NCBI RefSeq assembly: GCF_022539315.1
Contig: NC_066337.1
Span: 6,602,861-6,666,860 of the forward strand
Reading direction: 5' to 3'
From: Serinus canaria
Taxonomy: Eukaryota > Chordata > Aves > Passeriformes > Fringillidae
Length of the DNA stretch: 64,000 bases
Shown here: positions 56,779 through 64,000 of the stretch, piece by piece
Layout: each line of letters begins with the position of its first letter
Position numbering within the stretch: the stretch's first letter is position 1
Program-made: the position numbers and the translations under genes
Notes under the pieces: generated by a model
The model's input: only the letters and a program-made list of their open reading frames with translations
Told to the model about the DNA's origin: nothing
Database searches by the model: none

Positions 56779-57435
56779 GTAAAGAAATGGCTTTAGGACA
56801 GCTCTGGGTTTGACTCTTCCTGAAGCCCAGGGATGAGCTGACACACTCAGGAGAGGCCAGGCTGAGTTGGAGGTTTATGGAGTCAGAATGATAGTGCCAG
56901 TTCCCAGGTGAATGTACCTGGTCCTCTGGGCTGGATTCTCTCAGAAGGACTTTAGAGTCAGAGAAATCTGATTCAAAGGCACAGACCTTCTTTGAGCAGA
57001 GGATTGACAGTCCTGCCTTTTGAGTGGCTCCAAACTCTTCTCATGCTTCCCTGGGTGTCTCACACCTTGCCAGGCCCTCGGTGAGCTCAGCCTCCTTGCC
57101 CTCAGCACCCTGACTTGTGGGTGAGGGAGGCTGAGTTACGGGAAATGAGAGCAGGGTGTCTCACCAGGTGCAGTGACTCAGGAGGTGAGCCTGCAGTGTC
57201 CTTGTCCCCTTGTCCTGTAGTAACCACCAGGTCGTGCTCATTCCCTGTGTGACTTGGACAAGGGAGGTGGCTCTCAGAAGAGAAGCCAAGCTGCAGAGAC
57301 CTTGGGATCCCCAGCAAGGGCTCTATGGTGTTTATTTTGAACAAGACACGCAGTGTTTGGCATCAGTTCTCACAGTTGAAACGGCATCTTGACAAGGAGC
57401 AGGCCTGGTGAGAAGGTGCTTGTTTCCCTGCGTAG
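56779..57435 (+). other. intron 18
   Basis: Length 657 bp, acceptor CCTGCGTAG. No repeat recognised. Confidence 0.85.
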
Positions 57436-57545
57436 GTTACGGATCCAGCCATCCAGCCCGCCCCCAAACCACCCCAGCAATCATCTCTTCAGGCAACCCA
57501 ACAGCAGCCCGCCCCCCGTGAGCAGCAGCGTGCTCCAGCCCCATG
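57436..57545 (+). CDS. SIK3: SIK3 exon 19: P/S/N-rich segment
   Basis: The 110-nt exon completes an arginine and encodes LRIQPSSPPPNHPSNHLFRQ and PNSSPPPVSSSVLQPH, plus one G. It is low-complexity and probably disordered, but strongly conserved in the LRIQPSSPPPNHP part. Donor GTAAGC. Confidence 0.94.
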
Positions 57546-58154
57546 GTAAGCAGTTCTGGGAGCTGGGCAGGGCCGTGGGATCCCATCAAACCCTGCAGAA
57601 GCAGCCTGGGGTTGCCAGGGCTCCGTTCCCCCCCAGCCCAGGCCCTGCACAGTTTGCTGATGATGTAAAAGATTCTCCATCTGGCAGCAAGGGCTGCTGT
57701 TATCGGGAGCTCGCAAGAAGCTGCCAGCTGGAATGTGCTGTCAGGTTCCTTGTCACAAGATCCTTACTTATCTCTCCCGGGGGTGGGGAGGAAGGGCTGA
57801 TATTCTCAGGTTTATGCAAATCCCTGTCAGCTCCGCAGAGTTTCTGTTTTGGTGCAAGGGGCTCTGGCTGTGACCTTTGCACGCTGGCACAGCATGACAG
57901 AGTACCCATACGGACACGTACCGGGCTCTCAGCCTGGCCCGGAGTCATGGAATGAATCACAGCATCATAGCCTGGTTTGGGTTGGAAGGGACCTTAAAGA
58001 TCATCCTTCTCCAGCCCCCTGCTGCGGGCAGGGACACCTTTCACTAGCCCAGGTTAATCCAAGCCCTGTCCAGCACTTCGGAGAACGGGGCAGATCTCGC
58101 TCCCAAGCCTCGCCCTGGGCTCGCAGGGGTGCTGAGTGTCTTTGTTCCTTGCAG
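57546..58154 (+). other. intron 19
   Basis: Length 609 bp. It contains an antisense CR1 fragment at 57956-58090. Confidence 0.85.
57956..58090 (-). mobile_element. CR1 LINE 3' fragment, antisense to SIK3
   Basis: ATCACAGCATCATAGCCTGG, TTTGGGTTGGAAGGGACCTT and AAAGATCATC read as the reverse complement of a CR1 terminus, followed by CCCCCTGCTGCGGGCAGGGA and CACCTTTCACTAGCCCAGGT. About 135 bp, ending about 65 bp before exon 20. Confidence 0.95.
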
Positions 58155-58515
58155 GTGCTGCCTCCCAGTCCCAGTTCCAAGGGATGCCATCCCACAACAC
58201 AATCTTCCCGCAGTCGGGTAACTGTTCCCCTCCCCCGGCCATGGGGCTGACGTGCCTGGCCCTGCAGCAGCAGCAGTCGCAGCCCCAGCAGGTCACCATC
58301 CAGGTGCAGGAGCCCGGGGACATGGTGGGCAGCAGCCTCCTGCCCGGGGCCTCCGTGGGCGGGCAGGGCCTGGCATCCCACGCGCGGGGGATGTCCCTGA
58401 GCCCCAGCGCCAGCCAGATCCAGATGCAGCACCGCGCCAACCTGATGGCCTCCCTGAGCTACGGCCACCGGCAGCTGTCCAAGCAGCTGAGCGCCGACAG
58501 CGCCGAGTCGCACAG
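58155..58515 (+). CDS. SIK3: SIK3 exon 20: Q/S-rich C-terminal region
   Basis: The 361-nt exon completes a glycine and encodes AASQSQFQGMPSHNTIFPQS, then CSPPPAMGLTCLALQQQQ, QPQQVTIQVQEPGDMVG, MSLSPSASQIQMQHRANLMA and SLSYGHRQLSKQLSADSAES plus H. The VTIQVQEP and SYGH..LSKQLSADSAE blocks match mammals; the GSSLLPGASVGGQGLASHAR part is divergent and glycine-rich. CpG is high, and a G-quadruplex-type motif lies at 58346-58368. Long minus-strand open frames here are shadows. Confidence 0.95.
58346..58368 (+). other. potential G-quadruplex motif within exon 20
   Basis: G-runs of 4, 3, 3 and 3 with loops of 7, 1 and 2 bases lie on the coding strand, in the part of exon 20 least conserved with mammals. 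Confidence 0.5.
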
Positions 58516-58738
58516 GTGAGGGCCCCTCCTGCCCGCTGGGGCTCGGGGCAGCGCTGCGGGCAGCAGGGAGTGGCAACGTGAGACATGCTGTCCTCGCCAC
58601 TCTGCCTTGTGCTTGCCCCGGGGCTCCAGCTGGGCCAGGGCTGCCGTGCCAAGTGCCTGGGGAAGCCCCTCCGGTGCAGGAGCAGCTCTGGCTCCCGCTG
58701 AGCAGCGCGGTCACCGGTCCTTTTCCTTGTCCTTGCAG
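58516..58738 (+). other. intron 20
   Basis: Length 223 bp, GC-rich, GTGAGG donor and TCCTTGCAG acceptor. Nothing further recognised. Confidence 0.88.
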
Positions 58739-59616
58739 TCTGAACGTGAACAGGTATCCCCCCGCCAACTACGACCAGGTGCACTTACACCCCCACCTGT
58801 TCCCGGAGCAGCCCCGCGTTTCCCCCAGCAACTACAGCCCGCCGGGAGGGGTGGGGTTCCCTGCAGCCCAGCAGGCTCTGAAGGTCCCACAGCTTGAGCA
58901 GTACCCCAGTTTCCCCCCGAACGCACATCAGCAGCAGCAGCACTACACGGCATCGGCACTACAGCAGGCACTGTTGTCCCCGACCCCGCCCGACTACAGC
59001 CGACACCAGCAGGTACCGCACATCCTCCAGGGACTGCTTTCCCCCCGGCACTCGCTCACGGGGCACACGGACATGCGGCTGCCCCAGGCAGAATTTGCAC
59101 AGCTCATCAAACGGCGGCAGCAGCAGCAGCAGCAGCAAGAATACCAAGAGTTGTTCAGGCATATGAGTCAAGGGGATGCTGGGAATATGGGCACCAGCAT
59201 GGGACAGAACCTCTCGGAGCGCCAGTCATTGTCTTTGCCTTATCAGAGTGCTGACACGTACCACCCCCAGAACAGCCCCCAACATCTCTTAAAAATCAGG
59301 GCGCAAGAATGTATCCAGCAGGTCCCTGCCTCCGTGCCACCACTGCCGCAGGGATACGGACACCAGCCAGCCCTGTTCCACTCGGAGAGCATGGAGGAGG
59401 ACTGCGCCTGCGAGGGAAACAGGGACAGCTTTCCTGACAGTAAGAGTTCAAACACATTGACCAAAGGTTGCCACGAGAGCCCTCTGCTTGTAAATGCAGG
59501 AGGGCACGGGGACCCCGAATCTTTGCTAGGAACTGCTAATCCTGCGCAGGAGCTGGCAACGCACCAGTACAGGCATCAGCCTGCGCCCGGATTCAGGAAT
59601 AAGGTGCCCAGCAGAG
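58739..59616 (+). CDS. SIK3: SIK3 exon 21: large C-terminal exon with short polyQ
   Basis: The 878-nt exon is the largest in the gene here. Recognisable blocks in order are LNVNRYPPANYDQVHLHPHL, QQALLSPTPPDYSRHQQVPH, ILQGLLSPRHSLTGHTDMRL, AEFAQLIKRRQQQQQQQEYQ, ELFRHMSQGDAGNMG, SPQHLLKIRAQECIQQVP, HSESMEEDCACEGNRDS and SSNTLTKGCHESPLLVN. These match the mammalian C-terminal half in order. The glutamine tract is seven residues, shorter than in human as recalled. Function is mainly as a long, probably disordered regulatory tail. Acceptor CCTTGCAG, donor GTAAGG. Confidence 0.96.
59118..59138 (+). repeat. CAG/CAA repeat coding polyglutamine
   Basis: Six CAG codons and one CAA encode seven glutamines after KRR within exon 21. 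The tract is conserved in position but short. Confidence 0.95.
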
Positions 59617-61117
59617 GTAAGGCTCCCTGCTGCCCGTGCAGGCCAGCTGTCTGTCGGTGCCAGCCACTCACCTTCCTGCCCAGGATGCCGTCCCACCCGG
59701 CACACCAAGGGTTTCCTGACATACTCTGCATAGCACAGAATTACCGAGATTCTTTCTGGCTTTTGTGGCCTGAAGTAAATTGCAGGCACAGCCTCTGTAA
59801 TAAACAGGGTTGAATAAGGAAGGAGCCCCATGGGCTGCTTCCCTTGGGAATTTGACCTACTTCTGCAGGCAGGTAAAGACCAGGGCACAGCTTGGTGCCA
59901 TCTTTTCAGGGGTGCTGCATGGTGGCCACAGATTTATTCTTGTTGGTGATGTTCCCTATGCCCTGTAAACACGGGATAGGAACAGCTCAGCTGCCAGCAC
60001 ACCCCAGCCGTGGCAGTGCAGCCATTTATTGCTGCTCTTAAGCACAGACCCTCAAGCCAGGCACTGCTAAAGCTCCCCCAAACACACAGAGTAAGTGTTG
60101 GTCAGTGTGCTGTGGCTCCAGCAGCCTTGCAGTCTCTCTGGCACTTTGGGAAGCAGCAGCAGCCGCAAGGCTCTATACCTGCTTGAACTGGGAAGGGTGG
60201 ATTCTGGAGTGAGTTTAAACTTGCCATTAGGATCTGAAGACCTTTCCTTCTCCTTGGAAGCAGCTGCACCTTTGCTCCTCGGTGGCTGCTCTGGCAGCAC
60301 TGGGCTGTCATAGAATTCCTGCCTGAGCTGTAATTACAGGCTCCTCTGCAGGAAAAACACCCTCTGAGCCCCTTGCTAAGAGGGCTTTGAGGAGAGGCTG
60401 AGTGGGCAGATCAGTATTCCCTGCAGGACTCGGGGTGCTGGGCTGGAGCCACCAGCTCGCCCTTGGCACTCGGGGCCCTGTTGCGGAGGAGCTGTGTCCA
60501 GGGCACAGGAGGCCCAGCTTTGTTCAGGGACACAGCACGGGTTTGTTGGGAAAGTACCGGGCTGGAATAGGCTGGCTCGGAGGGCTGAGTGGGGCTGCCA
60601 AGCCCTGACCCCCCAGAGCGTGGGCGGGGGGCAGGGACAAGGCTGGGCTGTGCTGAAATCCTCCTAAATTCTGAATTCTGTTTGCTCTCAGAGCTCCACT
60701 TCCCTGCTGTGCTTGGAGTGGGGGGAATCGCCCCAGGCTCAGCGGAGATTGGAAGCTCTGGAGGGGTGTTTGGTATGAAATCATGAGGCTGAATCTTGTC
60801 ACTGAAGCCTGTTAGATGGACAGTGAGGTCTGCTGAAGTCAGAAGCCAAATCTCAGCCCCCGCACTGCTGGTGCAAGGACTGGTTACACAAAGGGAGAAG
60901 GACTTTAGACTGCAGGGCCTTGTAAATGAGTAAAAGCAAATAGATGTTTACAAATAGGCTTGTGTCAGCCCTTCTGACAAGGCCGTTTGTAGTAAACTAT
61001 GTCCTGGGATGCAACGGCTTGTACCGTTTTCCCTATGGCCTCCATAACCCACTTGGACTCAGGCCTTCGCTACCTTGGGTCCAGGCAGAGTCACCTCAGA
61101 GCTTCCCAGTACCCTTT

Positions 61118-61240
61118 CCTACAGCAAATCCTACATCCCTGGGCTTTCCTGGTTTTGACCTACACCAAAGCCTACATCACTCAGTTTTCCCACTATTAAC
61201 CTACACCAAATCCTTATCCATGGGCTTTCCCACTCTTTTC
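61118..61240. repeat. three-unit 41-bp tandem repeat
   Basis: Units begin at 61118, 61159 and 61200, each with CCTACA.CAAA..C. followed by ATC and a TTTCC-containing half. All three are exactly 41 bp and moderately diverged. A more decayed unit may precede at about 61077. Confidence 0.9.
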
Positions 61241-62186
61241 CCTAGACTGTGTAGTGAGGGTGCAGTTTGAGGGGTATCTTCCCTCCCCACCTCAGCTCCC
61301 CAGATGGATTTTCCCTGGAGCAGAGCGTAGTTTCCCTGTGGCTGCGGAGTGTATGTGCTTCCAAGGGCGCTTGCTAACGCTGATCACAACGCTCTGGATG
61401 TCTGCGCAGCAGCTGCCAGGGATGGCAGCCGGGGACCTTGAGAGCTGACCAAATCTGTTTGGGATGTGACTGAGCTGCCTGTGAACGGCCCTGCTCCAGT
61501 TCTGCTCCAGCGTGGCCGTCCCGGGGCTGGGAGTGCTGCCCATGGGAAACCTGGGCGGAGGGAGCCGGGCTGGCGGCAGCGCCGTGCCAGCGTCACATGC
61601 CACAGTGACACAAAGGATGTGGGGATGAAAGGCTCTCCTCTGCAGGGCTGGGGCTGCGAATCCGGGCTGTCTGTCCCTTGGTGCAGAGCAGCATCCCCAG
61701 AGGTGAGGTGCTGGCAGTGGGAAGCAAATGGTTTTGGGTCCTGGCTCTTCCAGGCTGAGGGAACTCGTCACCCGCAGCACAGGGGCTGGGGCTGGGGCTG
61801 TTTGTGGAGCTGGAGCAGCAGGCTGCTGGCCCCAACCACTGTTCCCACAGTTGGAGCAGCATCCCAGGCAGTGTGTGGGTGGCACTGATCCGCTAACATC
61901 TGTTACCTCATGTTTTCCTTCCCGCTTTTCCGGGAAGGCTGACTGTTAACCGCATGTAACCCCACGGTTGTGCAAAGGAAGGGGGAGGCTGCACCTCTGC
62001 CTGCCCTGGGACAGGGCTCCGGCAGGAATGCCACATTCCTGATGGAGGAATGGCACGGGGAGCAGTGTGCTGCCCGTGCTCTGCCATGCTCTGTCCATGT
62101 GCTGCCTGTGAGCAGCGTGAGGACTACACGGAATGGGGTCTCACTTGAATTCTGTTAAATTTGTGGACAGATTTTGGGACTGCTCT

Positions 62187-62250
62187 GTGCAGTGATCAGA
62201 TCTTTGTGATCCTTGTGGGTCCATGTGGGGATGTTCTAGGATTCGATGAG
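62187..62250 (+). mobile_element. probable CR1 LINE 3' tip
   Basis: TGTGATCCTTGTGGGTCC and a following GGATGTTCTAGGATTCGATG resemble the CR1 terminus (GATCCTTGTGGGTCC then GGATATTCTATGATTC). Only about 60 bp can be assigned, and the match is partial. Confidence 0.45.
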
Positions 62251-63086
62251 ATCTCTTTGGGGAGCAGTTTCGTGGTAGTTGCAGTGCCAGCTGGGCCGTG
62301 CAGTGTCCCAGCACAGCAGCACATCACTCCCACTGGCCAAAGCCCTGGGAAGGCTCTGGCTTTGTGAGGGATGTACCTGCAGCTGTGTCACCTCGGGGCA
62401 GCTCCCCAGCGCTCGGGCGTTTGTGCTCAGCAGGGTCTGCACTCAGCGAGCTCAGCTCCGATGGCAGGCTCCTCCATGGCTCAGGACTTTATCCAAAACA
62501 TCGTGTACTTGATGATGAGAGGCTTTGCCTGATAGGAATGTGGCCTTTGCCCTCAGTCACAAAGCTTGCAGTGCAGATGGACTTTGCCAGGCAGAGCACT
62601 CGTGTGCTCCCGCAGCCAGATTGTGGGAGGGCAGGGAGAAGTCATCTGATAAAAGTGAAGATCCTGGCCAGCTCTTTCAGCAGGATTATGCTGCTTACAA
62701 TTGCCAAGGGACCCTGCTGGAACATCCCGTGTTGGAGGCTCCCCCAGCTCTTGTGTAACATTGTGGGGGTCGAGCTCAGGCTTGAGGGAAAGGCAGAAGT
62801 GAGAAAGGGTCTGGTTCCTGTGCTCCTGCCCCAGTACCTGCAGCCTTAGGCTGCTTTTGTAGACCTGATGGAAGGCAGCTAGCATTGGGATCTTTTGGGA
62901 TACTGATGCTGGAGGGAGAGGCCTGTGTGAGTGCAACTGGGGGCAGTGGTGCTGCACCACTCTACCTGGAGCTCTGCCAGCAAGGAGCGTTGGTGTGTAG
63001 CATCACATCTCAGTTCTGCAGTGGCAGAGGTGGCTGCAAGTTCCTTGTACTAACCTGTCCTTTTTCTGTCCTGTCTGGTTTTCAAG

Positions 63087-63250
63087 AGTCCATCGTAGGG
63101 AACTGCATGGACAGGAGCTCCCCTGGCCAAGCCATGCAGGTGCCTGACCACAACGGCCTGGGCTACCCCGTGCGCCCCTCGTCCAGCGAGCACCCGCGGC
63201 CCCGCACCCTGCAGAGACATCACACCATCCAGAACAGTGATGATGCCTAC
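63087..63250 (+). CDS. SIK3: SIK3 exon 22: conserved C-terminal motif
   Basis: The 164-nt exon completes a glutamate and encodes SIVGNCMDRSSPGQAMQVPD, HNGLGYPVRPSSSEHPRP and TLQRHHTIQNSDDAY. The GNCMDRSSPGQA and LQRHHTIQNSDDAYV blocks match mammals closely, marking a conserved island at the end of an otherwise variable tail. The acceptor reads TTTTCAAG followed by AG, so a second AG lies two bases inside the exon; only the first keeps frame. Donor GTAGGT. Confidence 0.96.
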
Positions 63251-63974
63251 GTAGGTGCCTTTGCCTGCCAGGTCCCTCCTCTGAAACGGCCTGGCCTGCC
63301 TGTGGCCACGCAGGGCTCTGCAGACACAGCCAGCCAGCTGTGGGACCAGCACTGCAGTGAAGGAGCTGGTCATGGTAGCCCAGACCTCAGTGCTCTGTGC
63401 CCTCTGGGGTTTGGGGTGCTGGGAAGTGTCCTGCCCAAATCTGGATGTGGGCTTTGCTACAGCTCCCTTCTGCTGTAGGTGAGAATGTCAGCTTCACTGG
63501 TTCAGTGGTGCCCAGTGACAGGACAAGGAGCAATGGCCAGAAACTAAAACACAACAAGTTCCACCTCACCATTAGTAAGAAGTTTCCATGGAGGGTGGCA
63601 GAGCACTGGAACCGCTGCCCAGGGTAGGGCCTGGAGTCTCCCTCCCTCTCTGGAGACATCCCAAAACCAGCCAGATGTGTTTCCCTGTCACCTGTTCCAG
63701 GTGTGCCTGCCTTGGCAGGGGTTTGTGCTGGATGATCTCCTGATGTCCCACAGCCCCAGCTGTGCAGCTGTGGTGTGATTCTGTTAGTTCAGAGGCATTT
63801 TGACCATTCAGTCCATCCTCCTGTTGAAGGGACAGGCTGCACTGCCTGATGCAGTTCTTGTCTTTCCCAACCCTTGCTGAAGGTTTGCAGAGGCTCCCTG
63901 GGCACCCTGTCCATGGGCAGATGGGGAACAGCAGGATCCTGAGCTCCCCTGAGTGTGTCCTGCTGTCCCCACAG
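63251..63974 (+). other. intron 22
   Basis: Length 724 bp, acceptor TGTCCCCACAG. It contains a diverged CR1 fragment at 63506-63785. Confidence 0.85.
63506..63785 (+). mobile_element. CR1 LINE 3' fragment (~280 bp, diverged)
   Basis: A GTGCCCAGTGACAGGACAAG block, AGCAATGGCCAGAAACTAAA, TTAGTAAGAAGTTTCCATGG, GCAGAGCACTGGAACCGCTG, TCTCCCTCCCTCTCTGGAGA, TTGGCAGGGGTTTGTGCTGG and GATGATCTCC follow the CR1 3' region in order. The end decays after CAGCCCC...TGTGATTCTG. Sense orientation. Confidence 0.9.
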
Positions 63975-64000
63975 GTGCAGCTGGATAACTTGCCAGGGAT
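63975..64000 (+). CDS. SIK3: SIK3 exon 23 (partial, cut by window end)
   Basis: The first 26 nt encode VQLDNLPG plus two bases (AT), in frame with exon 22 and matching the mammalian continuation DDAYVQLDNLPGM. A second AG lies six bases in (ACAGGTGCAG), so an in-frame two-residue-shorter start is possible. The rest of the exon, the stop codon and the 3' UTR lie beyond the window. Confidence 0.93.

Larger units (their letters stand above)
59617..63086 (+). other. intron 21
   Basis: Length 3,470 bp. It holds a 41-bp minisatellite (61118-61240) and a probable CR1 tip (62187-62250). Exon 21 would read through about 197 bp of this intron to a stop at 59811-59813 if the intron were retained, giving a novel C-terminus. 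Nothing indicates that this happens. No RNA gene recognised. Confidence 0.8.

Noticed and set aside
58001..58768. 255-codon minus-strand open frame
   Set aside because: It is the antisense shadow of GC-rich exon 20 and a CR1 fragment, with no domain.
58578..59813. 411-codon open frame as a separate gene
   Set aside because: It is intron 20 read-through plus exon 21 plus the start of intron 21; exon 21 borders are set by AG/GT sites and continuity with exons 20 and 22.

Overview
The window is vertebrate nuclear DNA and almost certainly avian. It carries many truncated 3' ends of CR1-type LINEs, the characteristic avian retroposon, and interspersed repeats are otherwise sparse. It holds most of one protein-coding gene on the + strand, salt-inducible kinase 3 (SIK3). 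Twenty-two exons can be placed by continuous reading frame, GT-AG splice sites and recalled similarity to mammalian SIK3. The spliced segment is 3,581 nt (1,193 codons plus 2 nt) with no frame break. Some CR1 copies look passerine-like, but the species cannot be settled from the sequence.

Layout: bases 1-32622 are the 3' part of a very large intron 1; exon 1 (start codon, N-terminus, glycine-rich loop) lies upstream of the window. Exons 2-7 (32623-46094) encode the kinase domain from the ATP-binding lysine onward. Exons 8-9 (46434-46824) encode the UBA-like segment. Exons 10-16 (47367-55499) encode the 14-3-3/PKA regulatory region. Exons 17-22 (56254-63250) encode the long Q/P/S-rich C-terminal half. 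Exon 23 starts at 63975 and is cut by the window end. If exon 1 supplies 91 residues and exon 15 is skipped, the LKB1-site threonine and the three PKA/14-3-3 residues fall at T221, T469, S551 and S626, the numbers I recall for mouse SIK3. This supports the exon model and indicates no net length change over that span.

The strongest biological observation is that the regulatory region looks internally duplicated. Exons 11-13 carry an acidic stretch, an RYL...RHT...DLQ block and a TL.L...RR.SDG...IQ block. Exons 14-16 repeat the same blocks in the same order. The second RHT threonine lies in an in-frame 144-nt cassette exon (exon 15), so splicing could add or remove a fourth phospho-switch site.

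Other structure: two long perfect intronic hairpins (25-bp and 30-bp stems), a pair of homologous ~110-125 bp blocks 1.6 kb apart, a three-unit 41-bp minisatellite, AT/GT and ATTG microsatellites, thirteen CR1 fragments of which eleven are in the sense orientation, a few CpG-rich patches in intron 1, and two G-quadruplex-type motifs. I found no second gene, tRNA, rRNA or CRISPR array.
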